From assembly GCF_000731095.1 (NCBI RefSeq), contig NZ_JMTZ01000166.1, forward strand, positions 1 through 38,734: 38,734 nt of DNA, written 5' to 3'. A model generated the notes under the pieces. That model had not been told where the DNA came from, ran no database searches, and was given only the letters and a program-made list of their open reading frames with translations. Below, in pieces: positions 7,433 to 15,841 of this stretch; position 1 is the first letter of the stretch; each line of letters starts with the position of its first letter. A program made the position numbers and the translations under genes. The DNA comes from Lysobacter antibioticus (lineage in GTDB: Bacteria > Pseudomonadota > Gammaproteobacteria > Xanthomonadales > Xanthomonadaceae).

Positions 7433-7969
7433 ATGAAGCCCCTGCTTGCCGCCCCCGACCCGTCCGCCCTCGCGCCCAGGACCTTGGCCGGTCTCGTGGT
7501 CCGCCCGGTGGTCCGCGAAGACGCCGCCGTGCTGATCGAGCTGTGCAACGAACACGCCGAACAGCTGGCCCTGGAACGCCGGCCCTACGGCCCGCCGCGC
7601 AGCGATGCGCTGGAGTTGATGGAAGTGCTGTTCGAGCCGCCGTTCGGCGCCTGGGCCTGGATCGCCGAGGTCGACGGCCTGCACGTCGGCTACGCCAGCG
7701 CCACCGCCGGCTTCTCGATGCTCGAGCGCGCCTATTGCCTGCAGCTCGACGACCCCTACCTGCGCGCGCCCTGGCGCGATCGCGGCATCGAGGCCGAGTT
7801 GTTCCGCCAGGCGCTCGATGCCGCACGCCGCTTCGGCTGCCTCAACCTGCAATGCCAGTCGCCGGTCTGGAGCGACGCCGCGCGCGGTGCCGACGCCCCG
7901 GTGCGCGCGTTGCGCATGGACGCGATGCGCTACGTAGTGCGGATGGACAGCGAGACCGCCGAAGCCTGA
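7433..7969 (+). CDS. GNAT family N-acetyltransferase
   Basis: A 178-residue protein with the GNAT layout: LVVRPVVREDAAVLIELCNEH at the first strand and helix, AWAWIAEVDGLHVGYA at the central strands, and WRDRGIEAELFRQALDAAR as the acetyl-CoA-binding R-x-x-G-x-E/A turn and helix. The acceptor substrate is unknown. The start is uncertain. ATG 7433 sits right before the domain but has a weak ribosome site. An in-frame ATG at 7250 has a better AGGAG, but would add 61 proline-, alanine- and arginine-rich residues with no domain. It converges with dinB. Confidence 0.75.
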   Translation: MKPLLAAPDPSALAPRTLAGLVVRPVVREDAAVLIELCNEHAEQLALERRPYGPPRSDALELMEVLFEPPFGAWAWIAEVDGLHVGYASATAGFSMLERAYCLQLDDPYLRAPWRDRGIEAELFRQALDAARRFGCLNLQCQSPVWSDAARGADAPVRALRMDAMRYVVRMDSETAEA

Positions 7970-7995
7970 GCCTCGAACGCGGATCCGCTGCCCCC

Positions 7996-9138
7996 TCAGG
8001 CGGACCGCGGCTCGCGCTCGAACAGATCCGACTGAACGGCGCCGTCCTCGTCTTCGGCGAAACCCGACAGGCCGACGCCGACCAGCCGGAACAGGGTCTG
8101 CGCCGGCAGCTCGACCCGCGCGCGCAGCGCGCAGGCGATGTCGGCCAGTTCGGCCTCGTCGGCGGGCGGATGCGCCGCGGTCAGGCTGCGGGTGAGGATG
8201 CGGAAGTCGGCGGTCTTGAGTTTCAACACCACGGTCCGCGCGACCCGCCCCGGGCTGCGCTGCAGTTCGCGCTGATAGCCGGCCCAGGTCTTGCCGGCGA
8301 GGCGGCGGATGTCGGCCTCGACCTGCTCCAGCGGCAGGTCGCGCTCGAAGGTGTCCTCCGAGGACACCTGCAGGGTCGGCCGCTCCGGCTCGACCGCGTT
8401 GTGGTCGATGCCGAGCGAGAGTTCGTGCAAGCGCCGGCCCCAGCGGCCGAAGCGCTGTTCCAGGGCGAGCGCGCCGAGTGCGCGCAAGTCGGCGACCACG
8501 CTGACGCCGAGTTCGGCGAGCTTGGCCTCCATGACCTTGCCGACCCCGGGCAGGCGCCCGACCGGCAGCGGCGCCAGGAAGGCCTCGACCTGATGCGGGC
8601 GGATCACGAACAGGCCGTCGGGCTTGTTCCAGTCGGAGGCGATCTTGGCCAGGAACTTGTTCGAAGCCACCCCGGCCGATGCGGTCAGCTGGGTCTCCTC
8701 GCGGATCGCCGCGCGAATCGCCTCGGCGGTCGCGGTCGCCGACGGCAGGCCGGTCTTGGTGGTGGTGACGTCGAGATAGGCCTCGTCGAGCGACAAGGGT
8801 TCGATCAGGTCGGTGTGACGGGCGAAGATCTCGCGCACCTGGCGCGAGACCGCCTTGTAGCGCACGAAGTCCGGTGGCACGAACACCGCCTGCGGGCACA
8901 GGCGTTCGGCGCGCACCGCCGGCATCGCCGAGCGCACCCCGAACTTGCGCGCCTCATAACTGGCCGCGCACACCACCGAACGCGCGCCGCGCCAGGCCAC
9001 CACGACCGGCTGGCCGCGCAATTCCGGCGCATCGCGCTGCTCCACCGACGCGTAGAACGCGTCCATGTCGACGTGCAGGACTTTGCGGCTGGGCGCGGAT
9101 TCGGACACGGCACCGGGGCAGACGGACGAACGCGCCAT
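7996..9138 (-). CDS. dinB: DNA polymerase IV (Y-family, translesion)
   Basis: A 380-residue Y-family polymerase. Palm motifs HVDMDAFYASVEQ (about 22-34, metal-binding aspartates) and PLSLDEAYLDV (catalytic DE) are intact. The YEARKFGVRSAM finger motif, the GVASNKFLAKIASDWNKP block, the helix-hairpin-helix (LPVGRLPGVGKVM) and the little-finger domain follow in order. The C-terminus contains QSDLF, a beta-clamp-binding pentapeptide, so the chain is complete. It performs error-prone synthesis past damaged bases. No LexA box was identified in the short upstream gap. It is convergent with the GNAT gene. Confidence 0.97.
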   Translation of the reverse strand: MARSSVCPGAVSESAPSRKVLHVDMDAFYASVEQRDAPELRGQPVVVAWRGARSVVCAASYEARKFGVRSAMPAVRAERLCPQAVFVPPDFVRYKAVSRQVREIFARHTDLIEPLSLDEAYLDVTTTKTGLPSATATAEAIRAAIREETQLTASAGVASNKFLAKIASDWNKPDGLFVIRPHQVEAFLAPLPVGRLPGVGKVMEAKLAELGVSVVADLRALGALALEQRFGRWGRRLHELSLGIDHNAVEPERPTLQVSSEDTFERDLPLEQVEADIRRLAGKTWAGYQRELQRSPGRVARTVVLKLKTADFRILTRSLTAAHPPADEAELADIACALRARVELPAQTLFRLVGVGLSGFAEDEDGAVQSDLFEREPRSA

Positions 9139-9227
9139 GGTAGCGCTTCGCCGCCTGCCTGCTTGCGCCGTGTCGGGCGCTTATCCGCATGAATCGGTTC
9201 CAGCGCGCGACGCCGACGCCGCGACGC

Positions 9228-9665
9228 TCAGAGCGGCTGGTACAGCACTTCGAGCTGGTCGACGCTGTTGAGGCCGGCGCCGTAGGTGCCGTCGCCGCGA
9301 TCGACCTGCCCGGCGTTCGGCAGCGCGTTGACCAACGCAGCGAAAGCGTCCGGGACATTGTCCTGCCACAGCTCGATCTGGCCGACGATGGATTGATTCT
9401 CCGGGAAGCCGGCCAGCAACGCGGTCACGGTGGGCACGTCGGCGGCGGTGAACTGCTGATCCTGGTCGTTCACCATCACCAGATGGATGCCGATGACCTC
9501 GGTGGCATCGACATTGCTGGCGACGATGCCGATGCAGGAAGTGAAGTTGCCGAACTGCACCGTCGGCACGGGCTGGCCGTTGACCGGCAGAATCGCCTGC
9601 GCGCTGGCCCATTCGCATTCGCCGATGTTGAGCGGGGTGAAGCAACGAGCGATCTGATAAGGCAT
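9228..9665 (-). CDS. Small protein of unknown function with a CheD/CNF1-like Cys-His spacing
   Basis: A 145-residue protein without a signal peptide. CAGGAGA lies seven bases before the ATG at 9665, a strong ribosome site, and codon use is that of a real gene. I do not recognise the family. One feature stands out: NFTSCIGIVAS followed by VIGIHLVMV places C44 and H61 seventeen residues apart on two consecutive predicted strands. This is the layout of the catalytic dyad in the CheD and CNF1-type glutamine deamidase fold (SC at the end of one strand, H on the next). The CheD threonine six residues before the cysteine is not present; T42 precedes the cysteine by two. Function by this analogy is a hypothesis only. 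Neighbours give no clue. Confidence 0.7.
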   Translation of the reverse strand: MPYQIARCFTPLNIGECEWASAQAILPVNGQPVPTVQFGNFTSCIGIVASNVDATEVIGIHLVMVNDQDQQFTAADVPTVTALLAGFPENQSIVGQIELWQDNVPDAFAALVNALPNAGQVDRGDGTYGAGLNSVDQLEVLYQPL

Positions 9666-9900
9666 CTGAAGTCTCCTGTGGGTGGGACGCAGCGGATGCA
9701 GCGCCGGAGTTCCTTCTAGCGGCCCCGACCGCGGTGCGATATGCGGACGCGGTCCGCAGCGCGGCATCGTGTCGGCTCCGGCATCGCAAAGGCTTTGGCA
9801 TCGCGTCGGATCCGGCGCGCAAACGCCGCCTGCGTCGCGGATCGCCCTGCGCACCGCCATCGCCGCTTCACGGCCACGCGCCGGCCGCGTTCTGGCGGAC

Positions 9901-10392
9901 ATGACTATCTCTCTACGCACAGACGCCGACGAAGCGGCCATCGAGTCGCATCCCTGCTTCGCCGGCCTGCCGGAACCGGAATCGGTCGAGTTCGAAGTCC
10001 TGTGCCGGTTCTGCGAAGCGCACCGGGTCGAAGTGCTGTCGTCGCTGCCCTGGGTCGCGGCCGAGGTCGCCGCGCTCGAAGGCTTCGACGCCATGCTGCG
10101 GCTGGTGCGCCGCCACGGCGGCCGCCGGCTGTACCTGTCGCGCAGCCGCAAGGCCTGCTCGACCCGTCTCGGGGTGGAGCTGGACGCCCCCACCCACCGC
10201 CGCCTGCTCGAGCGCGCCAGCGCCGCCGGCACCATCGAGATCCCTTCGGCCTGGGGCGTGTTCGTCGGCCTGCGCCGGGTCGGCATCCGCGCCGCGGTGC
10301 GTGCCGGCCGCAGCCAACGCGAGGTGGCCCAGACCTTCGGCGTGACCGAGCGCCATCTGCGCCGCGAAGCCGACAGCCTGCGTCCGGACTGA
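9901..10392 (+). CDS. Mor-like transcriptional regulator (stand-alone)
   Basis: A 163-residue protein. The middle part (LPWVAAEVAALEGFDAMLRL, then RRHGGRRLYLSRSRK) resembles the dimerisation region of the Mor/C activators of Mu-like phages, where a GG-x-x-(I/L)-Y strand is characteristic. The C-terminus RAAVRAGRSQREVAQTFGVT, continuing to ERHLRREAD, is a helix-turn-helix. Mor activates middle promoters of phage Mu. No phage genes lie nearby, so this looks like a domesticated or independent relative. The start at 9901 is the first ATG giving a compact protein; the frame is open to 9682, and the ribosome site is weak. Family assignment is moderate. Confidence 0.62.
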   Translation: MTISLRTDADEAAIESHPCFAGLPEPESVEFEVLCRFCEAHRVEVLSSLPWVAAEVAALEGFDAMLRLVRRHGGRRLYLSRSRKACSTRLGVELDAPTHRRLLERASAAGTIEIPSAWGVFVGLRRVGIRAAVRAGRSQREVAQTFGVTERHLRREADSLRPD

Positions 10393-10512
10393 CGTCGCCC
10401 CGCCTGATTGCGTCCCGACTGATGGGCCCCGACTGAACATGGGCGCCGGCCGGACTGCGCCGCGCGCACGGCATCGGCGACAATGGCGGCCCTCGCCGCC
10501 ACCGTCCCCGCC

Positions 10513-11565
10513 ATGTCCGCTACCTCCCCCGTTCCCAGCAGCATTTCCCTGACCCGCTACCTGATCGAAGAACAGCGCGCCGGACGCATCAACCCCGACC
10601 TGCGCCTGCTGATCGAAGTCGTCGCCCGCGCCTGCAAGACCATCTCGATCGCGGTCGGCAAGGGCGCGCTCGGCGGCGTGCTCGGCGAAGCCGGCACCCC
10701 CGGCGAAGCCAGCATGAACATCCAGGGCGAGGCGCAGAAGAAGCTCGACGTGCTCAGCAACGAGATCCTGCTCGAAGCCAACGCCTGGGGCGGCCACCTC
10801 GCCGGCCTGGCCTCGGAAGAGATGGACACCTCGCACCCGATCCCGGACGTCTACCCGCGCGGCAACTACCTGCTGCTGTTCGATCCCCTCGACGGTTCGT
10901 CCAACATCGACGTCAACATCTCGGTCGGCACCATCTTCTCGGTGCTGCGCTGCCCGGATGGCGTGACCCAGGCCGCCGACAAGGACTTCCTCCAGGCCGG
11001 CACCGAACAGGTCTGCGCCGGCTACACCACCTACGGCCCGAGCACGATGCTGGTGCTGACCATCGGCAACGGCACCCATGCCTTCACCCTCGACCGCGAA
11101 GTCGGCAGCTTCGTGATGACCACGCGCAACATGACCATTCCCGAGGAAACCAAGGAATTCGCGGTCAACATGTCCAACCAGCGCCACTGGCAGCCGCCGA
11201 TGCAGGCCTACGTGGCCGATCTGCTGGCCGGCAAGGAAGGCCCGCGCGGCAAGGACTTCAACATGCGCTGGGTCGCCTCGATGGTCGCCGACGTGCACCG
11301 CATCCTGACCCGCGGCGGCATCTTCAGCTATCCGCTCGACGCCAAGTGCGCCGACAAGGGCGGCAAGCTGCGCCTGATGTACGAAGCCAACCCGATGAGC
11401 TTCCTGGTCGAACAGGCCGGCGGCGCCGCCAGCACCGGCCGTCAGCGCATGCTGGAAGTGCAGCCGACCGGCCTGCACATGCGCGTGCCGGTGTTCATCG
11501 GCAGCAAGCAGGAAGTCGAAACCGCGGTGCGTTACCACCGCGAGCACGATGCTGAACAGGCTTGA
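10513..11565 (+). CDS. fbp: Fructose-1,6-bisphosphatase class 1
   Basis: A 350-residue enzyme hydrolysing fructose 1,6-bisphosphate to fructose 6-phosphate and phosphate in gluconeogenesis, in the cytoplasm. The metal-binding motif [13 protein letters not shown] is intact, as are the N-terminal [10 protein letters not shown], the sugar-phosphate-binding region [11 protein letters not shown] and the family's [20 protein letters not shown] block near the C-terminus. Length fits the class 1 family (about 330-350). The ATG at 10513 was chosen over 10483 because the family begins shortly before SLTRYL. It is monocistronic, followed by a strong hairpin. Confidence 0.97.
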   Translation: MSATSPVPSSISLTRYLIEEQRAGRINPDLRLLIEVVARACKTISIAVGKGALGGVLGEAGTPGEASMNIQGEAQKKLDVLSNEILLEANAWGGHLAGLASEEMDTSHPIPDVYPRGNYLLLFDPLDGSSNIDVNISVGTIFSVLRCPDGVTQAADKDFLQAGTEQVCAGYTTYGPSTMLVLTIGNGTHAFTLDREVGSFVMTTRNMTIPEETKEFAVNMSNQRHWQPPMQAYVADLLAGKEGPRGKDFNMRWVASMVADVHRILTRGGIFSYPLDAKCADKGGKLRLMYEANPMSFLVEQAGGAASTGRQRMLEVQPTGLHMRVPVFIGSKQEVETAVRYHREHDAEQA

Positions 11566-11592
11566 TCCAGGCTTGAACGCCCTCTGAAACGG

Positions 11593-11620
11593 TGGCTCTC
11601 CCCGCTCTCGGGGAGAGCCA
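11593..11620 (+). terminator. Hairpin after fbp (probable terminator)
   Basis: A perfect 11-bp stem TGGCTCTCCCC/GGGGAGAGCCA with a six-base loop lies 27 bases after the fbp stop codon. There is no T run, as is common in GC-rich genomes, so it may act as a weak terminator or a 3' stabiliser. The rest of the gap to 11835 holds the leader of the next gene. Confidence 0.55.
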
Positions 11621-11835
11621 TCGGGCCGACGGACCCGATTCGCGCGGTACGCTGCGCAGCACCGAATTCCTCACCAAGCTGAACACGTTGCCCCATTGCT
11701 GAATCGGCTTTTTTCCGCTGCCTAAACGCGCATCGTGGGCCAGACCGGTCGTCCGATGACCGGCTTTGCTTCGAGTGTGCGTTAGTAGTAAGACTTGCGG
11801 TAATTGCCGGCGCCTTGCGCCCGCGGGGAAGAACA

Positions 11836-13296
11836 ATGTCGAACAGCACTCGGCGCGACCTGGGGGGTCGTTACGCGACCAACGGCGTGGCATCGCCGAA
11901 ACTTGCGATAGCGCGCGACATCGGAGGCCGCGAACTCCTCTATCTGAGCCCCGGCGGCGCCGGGCGCATGCACGCCCTGGCGGCGTTGCAGACTTTAGGC
12001 TGGACCTTGCGCCGCGCCGTCGATGCGCGCGCCGCGCTGCGTATGTTGCACGCCAACCTGCGCCTGCCGCATGCGGTGTTGATCGATCTGCGCGAAGGTT
12101 TCGATGCGCGCGATCTCGAAGAACTCGGTCCGGCCCTGAGTGCGCACAACGCCGGCTGGATCGCCGGCGTCTCCACGGACCAGATCGAAGACCCGGTCGT
12201 GCGCCGCCTGATTCGCGACTACTGCTACGACTACGTCACCCTGCCCTGCCCCGAGGCCGTGCTGCATACGGTGATCGGCCACGCCTACGGCATGGCCGCG
12301 CTGGCCTGCGGTCACAACGACGATGCCGTATCGAGCTACGTCGACGGCATGGTCGGCGAAAGCGACGCCATGCGCTCGCTGTGCCGGATCTTGAACAAGG
12401 CCGCCTCGACCGACGCGCCGGCCTTCATCGCCGGCGAAACCGGCACCGGCAAGGAACTCGCGGCGATGGCGATCCACCGCCATTCGCGCCGCCAGCGCAA
12501 TCCCTTCGTCGCGATCAACTGCGGCGCGATTCCGCACAACCTGATCGAGTCGGAGCTGTTCGGCTACGAACGCGGCGCCTTCACCGGCGCGCAGCAGCGC
12601 AAGCTCGGCCGCATCGAAATGGCCAACGGCGGCACCTTGTTCCTCGACGAAATCGGCGACCTGCCGCTGGAAAGCCAGACCTCGCTGCTGCGTTTCCTCG
12701 AACAAGGCAGCATCGACCGGCTCGGCGGTCAGGGCCCCACCAAGATCGATGTGCGCATCATCTCCGCGACCCATCACGACCTCGACCTCGCCGTCGCCGA
12801 GGGCCGTTTCCGCAGCGACCTCTATCACCGCCTGTGCGTGCTGCGCCTGCAGCTGCCGCCGCTGCGCGAACGCGGCGGCGACATCGACCTGCTGGCCGAC
12901 TACGCACTGCAGCGTTATTCGCAGGAAAACACCCGCGGCCTGAAGGGGTTTTCGCCGTGCGCGCGCCAGGCCATGCACCGCCACGCCTGGCCGGGCAACG
13001 TGCGCGAATTGATCAACCGCGTGCGCCAGGCCGTGGTGATGGCCGAAGGCCGCTACATCACCGCCGCCGACCTGCGCATCGGCGCGCTCGGCGACGGCCA
13101 GCCGATGACCCTGGAAGAAGCCCGCGACGCCGCCACCCGCGATGCGATCGAACGCGCCCTGCACCGCAACCGCCGCCGCCTCGGCGAATCGGCGCGCGAG
13201 CTCGGCGTATCGCGAGTGACACTGTATCGGCTGATGCAGAAGCTGGGCATGCGCAGCAACGAAGAGGACGTGCCCGAGGAAGCCGAGACCGCCTGA
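11836..13296 (+). CDS. Sigma-54-dependent activator with VpsR-like N-terminal domain
   Basis: A 486-residue bacterial enhancer-binding protein. Residues 30-165 resemble the atypical receiver of VpsR: an aspartate is kept at the expected place (VLID84L), but the acidic pair after strand 1 is replaced by LLYLSPG. The AAA+ domain follows with Walker A GETGTGKE (200-207), the sigma-54-contacting loop GAFTGA (247-252), Walker B GGTLFLDEIGD, and arginine-finger region FRSDLYHRL. A Fis-type helix-turn-helix ends the chain (SARELGVSRVTLYRLMQK). GGGGAAG precedes the ATG. VpsR controls biofilm polysaccharide and matrix genes in Vibrio in response to cyclic-di-GMP. Here it lies about 8 kb from an amyloid-like operon with a sigma-54 promoter, so it is a candidate regulator (inference). 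Confidence 0.9.
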   Translation: MSNSTRRDLGGRYATNGVASPKLAIARDIGGRELLYLSPGGAGRMHALAALQTLGWTLRRAVDARAALRMLHANLRLPHAVLIDLREGFDARDLEELGPALSAHNAGWIAGVSTDQIEDPVVRRLIRDYCYDYVTLPCPEAVLHTVIGHAYGMAALACGHNDDAVSSYVDGMVGESDAMRSLCRILNKAASTDAPAFIAGETGTGKELAAMAIHRHSRRQRNPFVAINCGAIPHNLIESELFGYERGAFTGAQQRKLGRIEMANGGTLFLDEIGDLPLESQTSLLRFLEQGSIDRLGGQGPTKIDVRIISATHHDLDLAVAEGRFRSDLYHRLCVLRLQLPPLRERGGDIDLLADYALQRYSQENTRGLKGFSPCARQAMHRHAWPGNVRELINRVRQAVVMAEGRYITAADLRIGALGDGQPMTLEEARDAATRDAIERALHRNRRRLGESARELGVSRVTLYRLMQKLGMRSNEEDVPEEAETA

Positions 13297-13309
13297 GCGG
13301 CGCCCTCGC

Positions 13310-14455
13310 CTAGCGCTTGGCTTCCTCCAGCGAACGACGCGGCAGGTCGATGGTGAACACGCAGCCGGAACCCGGAAGGTTGCGGACGCTGAGCTCGCCC
13401 TTGTTGGCCAGGATGCTGCGGCGGGCAATCGATAATCCCAATCCCAACCCGCTGGTGTCCGCGCCGGCCTGGGTGAACGGATGGAACAAGCGCTCGGCAT
13501 CGCCCGGCGGCAGCCCGCCGCAACGATCCTCGACATCGATCAGGATGCGGTCGGCGGCGGCATAGGCGTTGGGAACGATCTCGCTGCCGGGATGGGAAAA
13601 CTTGAACGCGTTCTGCAACAGATTGCCCGCCGCCGACAACAGCAGGTCGCGGTCGGCATCGACCGCCAACAGCGGGTCGACGTTCGAGACGGCCAGGCTG
13701 CAGTTCCTGACCTGCGCTTCGAGCGACGCCGACAGTTTGATCTCGGCGATGAAATCGGCCAGCGAAAACAGGTGCTGATGCACCGGCATCCCGGCGGTCA
13801 TGCGCACCTCGGCCAGCGAACGGTCTATCAGGTTGCTCAGGCTCACCAAGGCGCGGTCGAGCACGCCGCCGGTGGCCCCGCCCAGGCCGACGTTGCCTTC
13901 CTTGATGATCGACAGCGCCAGCGTCGCGGTGCAAAGGTGGTTGCGAAGTTCGTGGGCGAAGAAGCCCAGCTTCTCGTTCAGGACGTCGACCTGCTGGCCG
14001 GCGAGAGCGAAATCGTGTTGATAGCCGAATTCGGTCACCGCATTGGCGATCGCATTGTCGAGGCAGCGATTGAGCGTCCTGAACTCGTCGATGTCGATTT
14101 GCATGCCGCGTTCGAACGCCAGGTCGGTGATCGCCTGGCACAGGTCGCCGTAGTCGTGGACGACCGCATCGATGCTGAAACCATGGGCCAGCAATTCCTT
14201 GCCGTGCAGCGCCGCGGTTTCGCCGATTTCCGACAAGGCCGGCTTGCCGCCGCCGGTGGGGCCGGACACCTTGCGGCTGCGCGCGGGCTCGGACGTCTGT
14301 TCGACCCGCAGGGTCTTGATGAGCTGCTCCAGGAACACGGTGATTCCGTGTTCCAGCTCCACCTCCGGCACGCCCGGCGGCGCGCGCCGGGCAACCTTGA
14401 CCCGGCATCGGGCGATCAGCTCGGCGCGGTTCGATGTGAGGAACTCATGCATCAT
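13310..14455 (-). CDS. Soluble histidine kinase with RsbRD-like N-terminal domain
   Basis: A 381-residue protein with no membrane segment. Residues 1-145 resemble the N-terminal helical domain of RsbRD/RsbT-co-antagonist proteins (FLTSNRAELIARCRVKVA, later HGFSIDAVVHDYGDLCQAI). The kinase core starts with FFAHELRNHLCTATLAL (H168), followed by N box LLQNAFKFSH, G1 VEDRCGGLP and G2 GLGLGLSIARR. It ends tail-to-tail, 13 bases from the sigma-54 activator gene, but no receiver gene is adjacent, so the phosphorylation partner is unknown; the neighbouring activator's degenerate receiver is one possibility. Two consecutive ATGs (14455, 14452) are equally possible starts. Confidence 0.85.
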   Translation of the reverse strand: MMHEFLTSNRAELIARCRVKVARRAPPGVPEVELEHGITVFLEQLIKTLRVEQTSEPARSRKVSGPTGGGKPALSEIGETAALHGKELLAHGFSIDAVVHDYGDLCQAITDLAFERGMQIDIDEFRTLNRCLDNAIANAVTEFGYQHDFALAGQQVDVLNEKLGFFAHELRNHLCTATLALSIIKEGNVGLGGATGGVLDRALVSLSNLIDRSLAEVRMTAGMPVHQHLFSLADFIAEIKLSASLEAQVRNCSLAVSNVDPLLAVDADRDLLLSAAGNLLQNAFKFSHPGSEIVPNAYAAADRILIDVEDRCGGLPPGDAERLFHPFTQAGADTSGLGLGLSIARRSILANKGELSVRNLPGSGCVFTIDLPRRSLEEAKR

Positions 14456-14596
14456 TCCGGCACGATACGCGGCCCTTGTTCAGTCTGTTGTGGCGACGGC
14501 CGGCCCGCGGACGGGCGGAACCGTCCACCGGCATCGGATCGGCCGGCGTATCGCCAGACCTCGCGCTGCCGCTGCGCCTGCCGCCCACCGCGGAGC

Positions 14597-14629
14597 ATTA
14601 GATATATTCTTTAAAATCAATTACCTATA
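14597..14629. promoter_or_regulatory. AT-rich promoter-like spot between divergent genes
   Basis: In the 311-base gap between the divergent kinase (ending at 14455) and glutathione S-transferase (14767) genes, this is the only AT-rich stretch in otherwise 65-70% GC DNA (ATTAGATATATTCTTTAAAA and following). Promoters for one or both genes are likely here. I cannot assign clean -35 and -10 hexamers. Nothing else is recognisable in the gap. Confidence 0.35.
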
Positions 14630-14766
14630 GCGGATTCCGGGGCGGCGCCATCGATTCCGGCGACTGTCGCCTATGCGCATCGCGCCGGCCGCGGCGGCCC
14701 GGCCGTGTCGATTCGCCGCCTTGCCGTTCGTCGGATGGATATCACCGCAAACGACGGAGCACCGCT

Positions 14767-15420
14767 ATGAGGATCTATTGGATCAAGGCGCAGGCACCGC
14801 GACGGGTACTGGCGCTGGTCAAACACCTCGGCATCGACGCCGAGCTGATCGAGAAAGACCTGATGGCCGGCGAACTCAAGGCCGCCGACTACGCCGCCCT
14901 CAACCCCAACTGCAAGGCGCCGACGCTGGTCGATGGCGACCGGGTGCTGTGGGAATCCTCGGCGATCATGGCCTACCTGTGCATCAAGCACGGCTCGGAC
15001 ATGTGGCCGGCGCACTCGCCCGACGAACAGATCGACGTGCTGCGCTGGCTGTCGTGGAACGACTGCCACTGGGCGAACGCGGTCTCGCCGTTCTACTTCG
15101 AACACGTGGTCAAGAGCACGTTCGGACTCGGTCCGCCGGACCTGGAGCTGTTGAAGGCGGAAACCGCGGGACTGATCCGGTTCGCACGCGTGCTCGACGC
15201 CCACCTTGCCGATCGCCGCTACGTGGCTTGCGGCCGGCTGACCATCGCCGACTTCCAACTCGCCTCGATGGCGGCCTACTGGCGCGAATCGGACATGCCG
15301 CTCGATGCGTTCGCGAACATCCTGCGCTGGCTCGACGACCTGATGCGCATCCCGGCCTGGGCCGCCCCCTGGCCGAGCGAAACCCGGCCGCTGACTGAGG
15401 TCGCGGTTGCGGCGGGCTGA
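14767..15420 (+). CDS. Glutathione S-transferase family protein
   Basis: A 217-residue protein with a thioredoxin-like N-terminal domain: MRIYWIKAQAPRRVLALVKH, the cis-proline motif KAPTLVDGD, and the glutathione-contacting WESSAIMAYL. An all-helical C-terminal domain follows with the N-capping box LTIADFQLAS. It would conjugate or reduce substrates with glutathione in the cytoplasm; the substrate cannot be read. The first-strand catalytic position carries Ser/Cys/Tyr in most classes, but here reads IKAQAPRR with none of these, so catalysis may be atypical. GGAG lies nine bases before the ATG. Confidence 0.9.
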   Translation: MRIYWIKAQAPRRVLALVKHLGIDAELIEKDLMAGELKAADYAALNPNCKAPTLVDGDRVLWESSAIMAYLCIKHGSDMWPAHSPDEQIDVLRWLSWNDCHWANAVSPFYFEHVVKSTFGLGPPDLELLKAETAGLIRFARVLDAHLADRRYVACGRLTIADFQLASMAAYWRESDMPLDAFANILRWLDDLMRIPAWAAPWPSETRPLTEVAVAAG

Positions 15421-15477
15421 GCCCCGCATCGCCATCCGTGAGCGCCGAGTGCGTCGGTTGCGCGCTCTTTCTCACAT

Positions 15478-15553
15478 CGCCCCCTTTGGCAAAGGGGGCG
15501 AGCGCCCGGCAGAGCGCGAGGTCCGATGCGGCCTTCGGCGCGGGGGATTTGCT
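15478..15553. repeat. Variant half of the MITE-like element
   Basis: A perfect 10-bp hairpin CGCCCCCTTT/AAAGGGGGCG (15478-15500) is followed by about 40 bases and then GGGGGATTTGC (to about 15553). Read on the minus strand this equals the expanded left arm of the copy at 22824, with an insertion inside the arm. It lies 58 bases after the glutathione S-transferase stop and may double as its terminator. Confidence 0.6.
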
Positions 15554-15637
15554 GTTCGGCGCCATGCATTGCAAGCAACGCAAGCAGTTCCCTGCCCCCG
15601 ATGCGGAGAAGGAACAGCAAAAGCAAGAGCGCCGGAC

Positions 15638-15673
15638 AAAAAATCGGGACGGAGGCCTCACACCTCCGCCCCG
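15638..15673 (-). terminator. Intrinsic terminator of the amyloid-like operon
   Basis: On the minus strand an 11-position stem (15673-15663 with 15655-15645, one A-C mismatch, 7-base loop) is followed by C-G-A-T then six T (plus-strand A at 15638-15643). It lies about 165 bases after the stop codon of the last gene of the operon and points the right way. Confidence 0.7.
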
Positions 15674-15774
15674 GCGCGAGCGTCGTCGAAAGCGACGCCT
15701 CTCCCGCAGAAAACCTGCCTGATGTTCGGCCCCATGCTCCCCTGGCGCAGTTCCCCTGTTGCAATGCCTGCGTT

Positions 15775-15841
15775 GCGACTCCCCTGGTGCGACTCCCCTG
15801 GTGCGACTCCCCTGGTGCGACTCCCCGGTACGACTCCCCTA
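15775..15841. repeat. 14-bp tandem repeat at the end of the operon's last gene
   Basis: Three perfect copies of GCGACTCCCCTGGT (15775-15788, 15789-15802, 15803-15816) are followed by a degenerate copy (15817-15830) and a partial one that includes the TAG stop codon of the outer-membrane gene (15839-15841). The array thus begins at the stop codon and extends into the 3' region. Gap 15421-15838 otherwise holds the terminator and variant repeat above, and no gene. Confidence 0.85.
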
